Below, one piece after another: positions 35,900 through 45,038 of a DNA stretch of 64,000 nucleotides. Under the pieces are notes generated by a model. The model made no database searches and was not told the DNA's origin. It saw only the letters and a list, made by a program, of their open reading frames with translations. The translations under genes were made by a program, and so were the position numbers. Every line of letters starts with the position of its first letter. Position 1 is the first letter of the stretch. Origin of the DNA: Symbiopectobacterium purcellii (lineage in GTDB: Bacteria > Pseudomonadota > Gammaproteobacteria > Enterobacterales > Enterobacteriaceae); contig NZ_CP081864.1 of assembly GCF_019797845.1 (NCBI RefSeq), forward strand, positions 930,001-994,000, written 5' to 3'.

Positions 35900-36709
35900 T
35901 CATGCCCGGAAAGGCGTTTCAGTGAATGAGTGTCGGATGCCTTTATAACCCCTGCTGTTAAGCAGAAACTGTATTCCTTCAGCCACAAAGCATCTGTTTT
36001 TACATGGACCAATCTTCACGCCCCGTAGCGGTAGCCGCCCTGTATAAGGGGTATTTGATTTGGCCTTGATCTCAATGAAGGGAATGAGTCCGTGCGTGTT
36101 CACCCGGAACTTAATAGCCTTAGACTTTATATCCTGCTGTATCACAATCCTGAACTCGCTTTCTTGCCGGAAACCCTCATGCTTGAAAAAAGGTGTCAGG
36201 CTGTTTATCAATTCCGCTGTACCCACAAATTCATGCAGCACCGAGCTTTTCTTCTTTTTAAGAAAATCCGCGTTGTTCAAAAAAGTAAGAATTTCTTCTT
36301 TTGCTTCCAGCGTTGAATCAGGCTTGGTATAAAAAACATCACCAGAAAAAAACGTCGCGTTTCCGAAATCCAGCGCCTCTAATAATTCATCTTTATCGAA
36401 TTCCAAACACACACCCTGCGATGCTCCGTAGCCGCGCCACTGGCTCAGCAGGTCAGGTTCCTGGCAGAATGAAATATTATAGTTACATCTTGCCTGAAAT
36501 AACCTATGTCCAGCGAGTGTATCACGAAGGATTTTAATACTTTTCTCACTCAGATCTTCCTTCAGATGTTCTAGGGTATTTTCGAATGCTTTAAGGCCAT
36601 GATGCATTTCCTCTTCGTCATTGAGAAAATACAGATTGGTCGCCCACAGAGAATGATGTTCAACAATGCCATTGAGTCCGTTCAGGTCTGTATAATGATA
36701 TAGTTTCAT
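35900..36709 (-). CDS. DUF2971-family protein
   Basis: A 269-aa protein beginning MKLYHYTDLNGLNGIVEHHS with SLWATNLYFLNDEEEMHHGL next, then SFCQEPDLLSQWRGYGASQG and, later, GFRQESEFRIVIQQ. These are the conserved blocks of DUF2971. The HYTDL start and the LSQWRGYG and E-x-E/R pattern recall the ADP-ribosyltransferase-like fold, which is an inference and not shown. The family is common on plasmids and in defence-rich regions. There is no partner gene on the same strand. It stands alone, with its own promoter presumably in 36710-36800. Confidence 0.8.
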   Translation of the reverse strand: MKLYHYTDLNGLNGIVEHHSLWATNLYFLNDEEEMHHGLKAFENTLEHLKEDLSEKSIKILRDTLAGHRLFQARCNYNISFCQEPDLLSQWRGYGASQGVCLEFDKDELLEALDFGNATFFSGDVFYTKPDSTLEAKEEILTFLNNADFLKKKKSSVLHEFVGTAELINSLTPFFKHEGFRQESEFRIVIQQDIKSKAIKFRVNTHGLIPFIEIKAKSNTPYTGRLPLRGVKIGPCKNRCFVAEGIQFLLNSRGYKGIRHSFTETPFRA

Positions 36710-37056
36710 TCAGCGCTTAATCCCCGCCAGTTGTTATACCTGGAGTATACCCCATTGCCGATACCTGCATCATAGGTTCCACACCAGTTTGGACGTTCAG
36801 GTTATTCTGTCCAGTTATCCCGACCTTATCCCCGGTTTCTGTGGATAATCAACATCTAGTGTCTCGATGATCTGACCGGCGCACAACATGTAGTGTCTGC
36901 CCTCTGGCCATCGCCCCTGCCCATTCTGTGGCACAACGTTTTCCCAGACCAGAAGAGTCCGATACTGACGAAAAATTTTAGCCCGCACCACAGCCGATTG
37001 GAATTTACTATTTACACAGAGTTCTGCTTGTCAAACCGGAAATTTTTAATTAATAA
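36710..37056. other. Intergenic, divergent promoter region, no gene seen
   Basis: A 347-bp gap lies between the divergent DUF2971 gene and umuD. Besides likely promoters for both, I see only scattered AT-rich stretches and a DnaA-box-like TTATCCCCGG near 36831 (TTATCC followed by CCGGTTTCTGTGGATAA, the last part close to a DnaA box complement). I do not assign a function. Confidence 0.4.
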
Positions 37057-37076
37057 TACTGGATTGATGAACAGTT
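37057..37076 (+). promoter_or_regulatory. LexA (SOS) box upstream of umuD
   Basis: TACTGGATTGATGAACAGTT has the required CTG-N10-CAG core (37059-37061 and 37072-37074) with AT-rich flanks, 12 bp before the umuD start. It is a close match to the enterobacterial SOS operator and fits umuDC regulation exactly. Confidence 0.92.
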
Positions 37077-37088
37077 ATTTAGATATCA

Positions 37089-37508
37089 ATGAAAGCAGAA
37101 CTCTTCGCACCGCTGACTGGCGTACCTCTAGCACTGCCCCTATTCGCTGACCTCTGTCCTGCCGGGTTCCCCTCGCCAGCTCAAGATTATATCGAGCGCC
37201 AACTGGACCTCAATGAGTATTGCATACTGCATCCAGCGGCCACGTTTTTTGTACGCGCCACCGGGGATTCGATGGCAGAAGCGGGCATACTCTCCGGTGA
37301 TCTGCTGATTGTAGATAAAGCATTAATGCCTTCCCACGGCGATATCGTTATCGCGGCGGTTGAGGGCGAATTTACCGTCAAGCGACTCTGTACGACACCA
37401 CGCCTGTGCCTACAACCGATGAATCCTGCCTATGCCCCCATTTTTGTGGACCCTGATGACTTAGACATCTTTGGCGTAGTGATACACGCCATTCACACAT
37501 TGCGCTGA
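37089..37508 (+). CDS. umuD: UmuD, DNA polymerase V accessory protein
   Basis: A 139-aa LexA-like serine peptidase. The cleavage site is Ala-Gly in [12 protein letters not shown] (residues about 22-33), as in MucA rather than the Cys-Gly of E. coli UmuD. The nucleophile is the Ser of [11 protein letters not shown] (about residue 60) and the general base is the Lys of FTVKRL (about 97). RecA filaments trigger self-cleavage to UmuD', which binds UmuC. A LexA box lies directly upstream. It is intact, but its partner umuC is split 750 bp further on, so no polymerase V can form from this locus. Confidence 0.96.
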   Translation: MKAELFAPLTGVPLALPLFADLCPAGFPSPAQDYIERQLDLNEYCILHPAATFFVRATGDSMAEAGILSGDLLIVDKALMPSHGDIVIAAVEGEFTVKRLCTTPRLCLQPMNPAYAPIFVDPDDLDIFGVVIHAIHTLR

Positions 37509-37515
37509 GGTGGCC

Positions 37516-38267
37516 ATGTTTCTTCTTGCAGATGTCAACGCGATGTACGCCAGTGTCGAACAACTGTTTCGTCCTGATTTAAAAGGCAAGCCTGTTATTG
37601 TTCTCAGCAACAATGACGGTGCCATTGTTGCACTCAACCGCCAGGCTAAAACTCTCGGCATCAAACGTGGCTTACCTTTTTTCCAAGCTAAGCCCCTTAT
37701 CGATCGCCACCAGGTGGCCTGCTTCAGTTCCAACTACGCGCTGTATGGCGAATTAAGCGCCCGTGTTATGGCGATTTTAGAATCGATGGCCCCAAAAATT
37801 TTCGTTTACTCCATTGACGAAGCCTTCTTGCAGATTGACGGTATCGAGGCCAGCGAACCGCTGGCACATTATGGCCATCGTGTACGTGCGACTGTATTGC
37901 AACAAACCGGCCTCACCTGCGGCATTGGTATCGCACAGACATTAACGCTCGCCAAGCTAGCCAATCATGCAGCCAAGACCTGGCCTGCGACTGGAGGTGT
38001 GGTCGATTTGAGTGACCGCGTTCGCCAGCGTAAGCTGATGGCGCTGCTACCGGTTGAGGAAGTGTGGGGAATTGGCCACCGGATCAGCGTCAAACTGAAT
38101 GCCATGGGTGTCAAAACGGTGCTTCAACTGGCCGATGCCAATATTCATCTGATGAAAAAGGCTTTTGGCGTGGTTGTTGAGCGGACGGTACGTGAACTGA
38201 ATGGTATTGCCTGCATCTCTGTCGAAGAACTACCAGCGAAGCAGCAGATCGTCTGGTCTGTAGTAGA
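37516..38267 (+). pseudogene. umuC: umuC, 5' part (DNA polymerase V catalytic subunit, split and frameshifted)
   Basis: About 250 codons of the Y-family polymerase N-terminus start at ATG 37516 (MFLLADVNAMYASVEQLFRP). Palm residues are present: DVNAMYAS and YSIDEAF with the two catalytic acidic residues, then GIGIAQTLTLAKLANHAAK and the VWGIGHRISVKL helix-hairpin-helix. The transposon begins at 38268, after GTAGA. The C-terminal part is at 211-734 on the other strand. Just before the insertion, GTCTG is duplicated (38251-38260), which shifts the frame by two bases relative to the C-terminal half. Without the duplication the joint would read IVCSRSFG, like E. coli IICSRSFG. Confidence 0.95.
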
Positions 38268-39663
38268 GGGGTTTGAGGTCCACTCGTGTAAAAAACCACG
38301 TTAAGCAATTAACCACCTGAAAAATTTAGTTTTATGTGAGGAAAATCCAACGAAATGATAACTTACGCTAAGTGCATTTCTTGAACATATTTAGAGATAA
38401 TAAAGAAGACAGGTTTTGTTTACTCTTTCAATTGGTGCCAGTATTGCCTAGAGGCGGCATATTTTGCTGAACGGTAAAAAATAGCAATGAATTCCTTTAC
38501 TTAATCGAACAAGGGATGATGGTAATTTCAGTTCAGGCATAAAAACCTTATCTGTGATAGAATGCCCTTCCATGAGAAATTAATGATGAAATCAGAAGAC
38601 ACCCTCGACTGGTACCGGGGTTTGAGGTCCACTCGTGTAAAAAACCACGTTAAGCAATTAACCACCTGAAAAATTTAGTTTTATGTGAGGAAAATCCAAC
38701 GAAATGATAACTTACGCTAAGTGCATTTCTTGAACATATTTAGAGATAATAAAGAAGACAGGTTTTGTTTACTCTTTCAATTGGTGCCAGTATTGCCTAG
38801 AGGCGGCATATTTTGCTGAACGGTAAAAAATAGCAATGAATTCCTTTACTTAATCGAACAAGGGATGATGGTAATTTCAGTTCAGGCATAAAAACCTTAT
38901 CTGTGATAGAATGCCCTTCCATGAGAAATTAATGATGAAATCAGAAGACACCCTCGACTGGTACCGGGGTTTGAGGTCCACTCGTGTAAAAAACCACGTT
39001 AAGCAATTAACCACCTGAAAAATTTAGTTTTATGTGAGGAAAATCCAACGAAATGATAACTTACGCTAAGTGCATTTCTTGAACATATTTAGAGATAATA
39101 AAGAAGACAGGTTTTGTTTACTCTTTCAATTGGTGCCAGTATTGCCTAGAGGCGGCATATTTTGCTGAACGGTAAAAAATAGCAATGAATTCCTTTACTT
39201 AATCGAACAAGGGATGATGGTAATTTCAGTTCAGGCATAAAAACCTTATCTGTGATAGAATGCCCTTCCATGAGAAATTAATGATGAAATCAGAAGACAC
39301 CCTCGACTGGTACCGGGGTTTGAGGTCCACTCGTGTAAAAAACCACGTTAAGCAATTAACCACCTGAAAAATTTAGTTTTATGTGAGGAAAATCCAACGA
39401 AATGATAACTTACGCTAAGTGCATTTCTTGAACATATTTAGAGATAATAAAGAAGACAGGTTTTGTTTACTCTTTCAATTGGTGCCAGTATTGCCTAGAG
39501 GCGGCATATTTTGCTGAACGGTAAAAAATAGCAATGAATTCCTTTACTTAATCGAACAAGGGATGATGGTAATTTCAGTTCAGGCATAAAAACCTTATCT
39601 GTGATAGAATGCCCTTCCATGAGAAATTAATGATGAAATCAGAAGACACCCTCGACTGGTACC
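38268..39663 (+). repeat. Four tandem 349-bp units of the transposon end
   Basis: Units begin at 38268, 38617, 38966 and 39315, each with GGGGTTTGAGGTCCACTCGT and ending in CGACTGGTACC. Each carries a complete 38-bp inverted repeat, the promoter region and about the first dozen codons of the YmgB-like gene. Only the last unit continues into the rest of the gene (GGTACCCGGCTC). The junctions are GGTACC joined directly to GGGG. I see no differences between units over the parts compared. The outermost end is the one flanked by a target duplication. Confidence 0.95.
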
Positions 39664-39866
39664 CGGCTCAATTGCCTCCAGTGAAAATCATCCTTGGTGA
39701 AGCCGTGCTGGTTGTTGGTAAACAGGGCAGAGCGATTAATACCCGGACGCTGCTCGAATATCTGCAGGTGATGCAGAAAAAGCAAAAAAGAAGAGATAAT
39801 AAAGTTGCGATGCAGACCGCAATTGATGTACTCAGAGACAATCAACGTATTAACGGCAGACTTTAA
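39630..39866 (+). CDS. YmgB/AriR-like small protein (right copy passenger)
   Basis: This gene is identical in sequence to the left-copy gene at 5810-6046: 78 aa, MMKSEDTLDWYPAQLPPVKI.... Here three extra copies of its promoter and 5' end lie directly upstream in the same direction. They encode short peptides that stop soon after the GGTACC joint. Read-through from the added promoters could raise its expression relative to the left copy, which is an inference. The family assignment is tentative, as for the left copy. Confidence 0.55.
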   Translation: MMKSEDTLDWYPAQLPPVKIILGEAVLVVGKQGRAINTRTLLEYLQVMQKKQKRRDNKVAMQTAIDVLRDNQRINGRL

Positions 39867-39955
39867 TTGGTTCCAGGGTCAGCAGTGCGAAAGCTTACTC
39901 TAACCCATTATTTACCAGTCATTTACAGTGACTGGTTGGAATGAGATAAAGACTC

Positions 39956-40813
39956 TCAATATAATATAGCGCTAATGACAGACGGCTTAATGCTGCGTTC
40001 AAGTATAGTGAGAATGCCGCCATCTATATTCTCATCAAATTTCCTGGCAAATAAATTCTTACTATTTAATAGCATTTTCGAATCATTAGTCAAGAAATCA
40101 CGAGGGCGCAACTTAATATCACTTGACTCAATCCAGTCAATTTCTCTTTTATCATCATAAATTATTCTGGATTTAAATGTAGTATTCATCAATACAGTCT
40201 GAAAAAAACTTTCATCTGCAATTAATGTATTGCGATAAAATTCTTTAAAAACTGCCAGTTCTGGACTATAGGTAATAAATTCGCAAAAATCCTTACTTAG
40301 TATCATCCACTGATTACCTATATATGGCGTAACCCCTGTCAAAAAATCTCTGTTAGATGTAGTAGATATTACCAACTCACCATCTATCTCCTCTACATAG
40401 TCTTTTATTCTGTGCATGGTTTCTGGTCTAATCAAATTTTGATTAACTACTTTTATAAATTCGCAGCAATCAAATGCACTAAGATACTCCATAATAAATT
40501 CCTGACTTTTTAATGGAAAATCCTGACCGCTTAGATTTATGAAATAGTCCCATGTTCCACCACTGGTTACAAGCTTTTCAATACCACGCAACTGGGCATC
40601 AACCAAACTATACCCTCCCCATATAGCTTCTTTGCTTTCTAATATTGATGCATTTTCATAATCACCCAAAAATAAATCTATTTCATCAAATATTTTTCTA
40701 CCGGCACGTTTATCAATATGTATTATATAATAATTTTTTTCATGATAAATAGATTTAAATAATCTCTTGAATTGTTTCGGATAACGATGAATCAGCATGA
40801 AATATGCAATCAT
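39956..40813 (-). CDS. GT14-family glycosyltransferase-like protein (right copy passenger)
   Basis: A 285-aa protein identical to the left-copy gene at 4863-5720, from ATG 40813 (MIAYFMLIHRYPKQFKRL...). The family blocks are the same: YYIIHIDKRA, WGGYSLVDAQ, LSGQDFPLKS and ADESFFQTVL. It converges on the YmgB-like gene. Two identical copies double the dosage if it is expressed. See the left copy for the basis of the assignment and the alternatives. Confidence 0.82.
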   Translation of the reverse strand: MIAYFMLIHRYPKQFKRLFKSIYHEKNYYIIHIDKRAGRKIFDEIDLFLGDYENASILESKEAIWGGYSLVDAQLRGIEKLVTSGGTWDYFINLSGQDFPLKSQEFIMEYLSAFDCCEFIKVVNQNLIRPETMHRIKDYVEEIDGELVISTTSNRDFLTGVTPYIGNQWMILSKDFCEFITYSPELAVFKEFYRNTLIADESFFQTVLMNTTFKSRIIYDDKREIDWIESSDIKLRPRDFLTNDSKMLLNSKNLFARKFDENIDGGILTILERSIKPSVISAILY

Positions 40814-40959
40814 GTAGAACCCCCTCATAAATTAATCACAATGCACTCATGAAAATAACATATGCAATATTAATAATTAGAGTACGCTTGGTTAAATGGA
40901 AAAGAAATATTTAGCTTCAAATAGCACTCAACTATTGCTCATAAATATGCACATCATCT

Positions 40960-41121
40960 CTAATCTTCCCCACCCCGAAAATAATGCCCACAATGAGGAC
41001 AGACCATCGTCATTTTTTTTCTTAATTTATGAGTATGCTGTTGAGCTATGCGAGAACATTTAGGACATGTGACATCTACTGATTTGTCACGAAACATCTT
41101 AAAGCTATCAAATATAGACAT
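40960..41121 (-). CDS. Zinc-ribbon miniprotein, 53 aa (right copy passenger)
   Basis: The same 53-codon frame as 4555-4716 on the other strand, with the two cysteine knuckles CPKC and CPHC. Conservation between recent copies adds no evidence of selection. The four-cysteine arrangement is the reason to list it. Confidence 0.58.
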   Translation of the reverse strand: MSIFDSFKMFRDKSVDVTCPKCSRIAQQHTHKLRKKMTMVCPHCGHYFRGGED

Positions 41122-41181
41122 ATCTTTTATCCAGCAGAGACGTTGGATCTCAGTGTACGCTTAAACATTCCGAATAGCTTA

Positions 41182-41739
41182 CTATTTGTTCTCTTTAAGC
41201 CTTTTTAGGCGATAATAGGTAGCCTGGGAAATTCCAGTTTTCTCCATCACACCTTTACCTGGTATCTTCTGCTGGATAAGCTCCTGTGCCATTGCCGATT
41301 TTTGATGGGGCTTGCGACCAAATTTAATCCCCGCAGCCATGGCAGCTACCCGACCATCATTAGTTCGCTCCAAAATACGCTCTCGCTCTGCTTCTGCTAC
41401 GGCCGCAAGTATCTGTATAACCATTTTACCCATAGTCCCTTCAGTACTGAGACCATTATCCAGAAAACGAATAGCGATCCCCTTTTTATAGCAAACGTCA
41501 ACAATGTGGATCATGTCCGCTGTATTGCGGCCAAGCCGATCCATTTTTGTACAAATGATGATGTCGTCTTTTTCCGCACGGGCAAGCAACCGTTGTAGCC
41601 CTTCACGTTCGTCCGTGGCTCCCGACATCATGTCAGTAAAAATTCTGTCATCCCTGACACCTACAGATTTCAGCCCAGAGATCTGCAACGTCAGTTTCTG
41701 ATGGCTGGTTGATACTCTTGCATATCCCAGTAATGCCAT
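41182..41739 (-). CDS. tnpR: Serine resolvase TnpR (right copy)
   Basis: A 185-aa small serine recombinase identical to the left copy, with Ser10 in GYARVSTSHQ and the C-terminal helix-turn-helix intact. It is divergent from the right-copy tnpA across the res region. Confidence 0.94.
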   Translation of the reverse strand: MALLGYARVSTSHQKLTLQISGLKSVGVRDDRIFTDMMSGATDEREGLQRLLARAEKDDIIICTKMDRLGRNTADMIHIVDVCYKKGIAIRFLDNGLSTEGTMGKMVIQILAAVAEAERERILERTNDGRVAAMAAGIKFGRKPHQKSAMAQELIQQKIPGKGVMEKTGISQATYYRLKRLKENK

Positions 41740-41899
41740 ATTGGTCTCACAAATCGATATTAATACTGCATAGTATCATAAAGTATAAATCGCGATTTTT
41801 GATACTCATGTTTGAAGCCATTTTGAGCAGTCTCAAAATTTATAATATCTGATACCATCAAAAATATTATGGAATAATGAACGAAAAAGGGATTTGCGG
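41740..41899. promoter_or_regulatory. res / divergent tnpA-tnpR promoter region (right copy)
   Basis: Mirror image of 3777-3936. With the left res site it forms an inverted pair 38 kb apart. Confidence 0.7.
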
Positions 41900-44800
41900 A
41901 TGAGTGTTGATTTTCTGACCGACAGCCAGGTCCAGAGCTATGGTTGTTATGCCGCCGAGCCAAATGAGGTTCAGCTGGCGAGGTATTTTCATCTTGATGA
42001 GTGCGATCTGGATTTCGTTAATCAGCGCCGGGGCAGACATAACCGCCTTGGAATTGCCCTTCAGCTCACCACCGCCCGTTTTCTGGGAACGTTTCTGCAT
42101 GATCTCATGCAGATCCCTGACGGGGTACGATTCTATGTGGCAGCGCAATTAGGCATTCCCCGCCCGGAAATCCTTTCCCGTTACGCACAGAGGGATAATA
42201 CACGCTGGGAACACCATGCCCTGATCAGGCAGCACTACGGCTATCATGATTTTGGTGATTTCCCCTGGACATTCAGGCTGAAACGTCTTCTGTATGTCCG
42301 CGTCTGGCTCAGCAATGAACGGCCCGGTCTGATGTTTGATTTTGCGACAGCATGGTTACTTCAGTACAAAGTGTTACTGCCAGCTGCCTCCACGCTGACA
42401 AGAATTATTGGTGAAATACGGGAGCGGGCAAATCGTCGCCTGTGGCGAAAACTGGCATCGCTGCCTGACAGCTGGCAGACAGCACAACTGGCGTGTTTAC
42501 TTGAGGTCCCCGAGGGGCAGCGGGTGTCGGTTATGGAGCAGCTACGTAAAGGTCCTGTGGCGGTCAGCGGCCCGTCTTTTACAGAAGCGCTGGAACGCTA
42601 TACCCGACTGAGAAACCTGGAGTTTTCACGGCTGAATTTCAGTGGCCTCCCGGCCATACAATTACGTAACCTGGCCCGCTACGCAGGAATGACGTCAGCC
42701 AAGTATATCGCCAGAATGCCTGAGGTGCGGCGGCTGGCGGTTCTGACCGCATTTGTTAAAGCGCAGGAAATATCCGCGCTGGATGACGCCGTCGATGTGC
42801 TTGATATGCTGATCCTGGACATCGCCCGCGAGGCGAAGAAAACGGGACAGAAAAAGCGGCTCAGGACGTTGAAAGATCTCGATCGGGCAGCACTGCTGCT
42901 GGCGCGGGCCTGTGCGCTTTTGCTTGATGAAAATACTGACGAAAGTACGTTGCGAAAGACCATATTCAAAAGCGTTCCGGTCGCCAGGCTTGCGGAGTCT
43001 GTTGATAAAGTTAACGAGCTGGCCCGTCCGCAGGACACGAATTTTCAGGATGAAATGGTGGAGCAGTACGGACGAGTAAAGCGTTTCCTTCCCGCGCTAC
43101 TGCGCGACCTGCACTTTAGCTCTGCGCCCGACGGTGAGCATCCCCTGGCCGCAATCCATTACCTGGCAGAACTGATCGGCTCGAAAAAGCGCATCCTCGA
43201 TGATGCGCCTGAGCATATCATCACTGGCCCCTGGAAACGCCTCGTATACGATGCGGAGGGCCGGATACAACGCGCTGGTTACTCACTGTGCCTGCTGGAG
43301 CGTCTTCAGGATGCCTTGCGGCGTCGTGATATCTGGCTGGAAAACAGCGAGCGCTGGGGCGATCCGCGTCAGAAGCTGCTTCATGGCAAAGAGTGGCAGG
43401 CTCAACGTGTCGCAGTCTGTCGTGCGCTGGGGCACCCCACCGATGGCAGAAAAGCCACGGAGCAGATGGCGAACCAGCTGGATGAGACCTGGAAAGCCGT
43501 GTCCGCACGCTTTCACAGCAATGATGCTGTAGGTATGTGCCATGAAGGCAAATATCCCTCCCTGACTATCGGCAGTCTGGAAAAACTCAATGAGCCATCC
43601 GCGCTGACACAACTCAGCAGCCGGGTGAAACAGCTCCTTCCCCCGGTGGATTTAACTGAGCTGTTGCTTGAAATCGACGCCAGAACTGGTTTTACCCGTG
43701 AGTTTACGCACGTCAGTGAATCTGAAGCGAGAGCAAAGGATCTTAACGTCAGCCTGTGTGCCGTATTGCTGGCTGAGGCCTGTAATATCGGGCATGAACC
43801 GCTGATAAAGCACAATATCCCGGCACTGACTCGCCACCGTCTCAGCTGGGTGAAACAGAATTACCTCCGGGCAGAAACGCTGGTCAGCGCTAATGCCCGG
43901 CTGGTTGATTTTCAGTCCACGCTGGAGCTTGCCAGCCACTGGGGCGGCGGCGAGGTAGCTTCAGCGGATGGTATGCGATTTGTCACCCCGGTGAAAACCG
44001 TCAATTCAGGCCCTAACAGAAAATACTTTGGTTCCGGACGCGGTATCACCTGGTACAACTTCGTTTCCGATCAGTATTCCGGATTCCACGGTATCGTTAT
44101 CCCCGGGACGCTGAGGGATTCTATCTTTGTCCTGGAAGGGCTACTGGAACAACAGACCGGCCTGAATCCGGTAGAGATAATGACAGACACGGCCGGAGCC
44201 AGCGACATTATATTTGGCCTGTTCTGGCTACTGGGGTATCAGTTTTCGCCCCGGCTGGCGGATGCCGGTGAGGCCGTATTCTGGCGGATAGACAAAAATT
44301 CCCATTACGGTGTACTGGATGAACTGGCTCGGGGATGTGTGGCGCTGCCAAAGATTGAAAGCCACTGGGATGAAATGATGCGGGCGTCCGGCTCCCTCAA
44401 ACTGGGCACGATCCATGCTTCGGAACTTATCCGTTCCCTGCTCAGGAGTACCCGCCCGTCAGGGCTGGCTCAGGCCATCATGGAGGTTGGACGAGTCAAC
44501 AAGACGTTGTATCTGCTTAATTATATTGATGATGAGGATTATCGTCGTCGTATCCTGACCCAACTCAACCGGGGAGAGAGCCGTCATGCTGTAGCCAGAG
44601 CCATCTGTTATGGTCAGCGTGGAGAGATCAGAAAGCGCTACCGTGAAGGGCAGGAAGATCAGTTGGGTGCCCTTGGTCTGGTCACTAATGCAGTAGTACT
44701 GTGGAATTCTCTTTATATGCAGGAGGCGCTTTCACACCTTCGCTCAACAGGCGAGACGCCAGAGGATGAGCATATTGCCCGGCTTTCGCCACTGATGCAC

Positions 44801-44908
44801 GGTCATATCAACATGCTGGGGCACTATACGTTTACCCTGCCGGAAGATATTTTGAAGGGAGAATTGAGGTCATTAAATTTCAATTTAAACAATGAATTAT
44901 CTTCTTAA
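41900..44908 (+). CDS. tnpA: Tn3-family transposase TnpA (right copy)
   Basis: This is a 1002-aa transposase identical to the left copy, starting at ATG 41900 (MSVDFLTDSQ) and ending inside the inverted repeat. Catalytic strings ADGMRF, MTDTAGAS and NRGESRHAV are intact. Two complete and presumably active transposase genes are therefore present. Confidence 0.95.
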   Translation: MSVDFLTDSQVQSYGCYAAEPNEVQLARYFHLDECDLDFVNQRRGRHNRLGIALQLTTARFLGTFLHDLMQIPDGVRFYVAAQLGIPRPEILSRYAQRDNTRWEHHALIRQHYGYHDFGDFPWTFRLKRLLYVRVWLSNERPGLMFDFATAWLLQYKVLLPAASTLTRIIGEIRERANRRLWRKLASLPDSWQTAQLACLLEVPEGQRVSVMEQLRKGPVAVSGPSFTEALERYTRLRNLEFSRLNFSGLPAIQLRNLARYAGMTSAKYIARMPEVRRLAVLTAFVKAQEISALDDAVDVLDMLILDIAREAKKTGQKKRLRTLKDLDRAALLLARACALLLDENTDESTLRKTIFKSVPVARLAESVDKVNELARPQDTNFQDEMVEQYGRVKRFLPALLRDLHFSSAPDGEHPLAAIHYLAELIGSKKRILDDAPEHIITGPWKRLVYDAEGRIQRAGYSLCLLERLQDALRRRDIWLENSERWGDPRQKLLHGKEWQAQRVAVCRALGHPTDGRKATEQMANQLDETWKAVSARFHSNDAVGMCHEGKYPSLTIGSLEKLNEPSALTQLSSRVKQLLPPVDLTELLLEIDARTGFTREFTHVSESEARAKDLNVSLCAVLLAEACNIGHEPLIKHNIPALTRHRLSWVKQNYLRAETLVSANARLVDFQSTLELASHWGGGEVASADGMRFVTPVKTVNSGPNRKYFGSGRGITWYNFVSDQYSGFHGIVIPGTLRDSIFVLEGLLEQQTGLNPVEIMTDTAGASDIIFGLFWLLGYQFSPRLADAGEAVFWRIDKNSHYGVLDELARGCVALPKIESHWDEMMRASGSLKLGTIHASELIRSLLRSTRPSGLAQAIMEVGRVNKTLYLLNYIDDEDYRRRILTQLNRGESRHAVARAICYGQRGEIRKRYREGQEDQLGALGLVTNAVVLWNSLYMQEALSHLRSTGETPEDEHIARLSPLMHGHINMLGHYTFTLPEDILKGELRSLNFNLNNELSS

Positions 44909-45038
44909 CGTGGTTTTTTACACGATTGGACCTCAGACCCAGATGCCTGAATGCTGGTTGTGATGATTAAAAAATGAGCGCTGGATGCTTCAGGGCGAGC
45001 AAAATTCTCCGGCGTCAACCGGAGGGCAGGGAAGTTAA

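Larger units (their letters stand above)
38268..44941. mobile_element. Tn3-subgroup transposon, right copy, inverted, with amplified end (6674 bp)
   Basis: The genes and spacing are the same as in the left copy but in the opposite orientation (x + y = 45676). The outer ends are 38268 (GGGGTTTGAGGTCC...) and 44941 (complement of TGGGTCTGAGG...). Its non-tnpA end is extended by three extra 349-bp units, accounting exactly for the 1047-bp size difference from the left copy. The flanks are GTAGA (38263-38267) and GATGC (44942-44946). These do not match each other but complement the left copy's flanks. Confidence 0.93.

Noticed and set aside
38268..39663. The tandem 349-bp array as a CRISPR or iteron array
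   Set aside because: Units are 349 bp, head to tail with no spacers, and each is plainly the transposon end with its inverted repeat.
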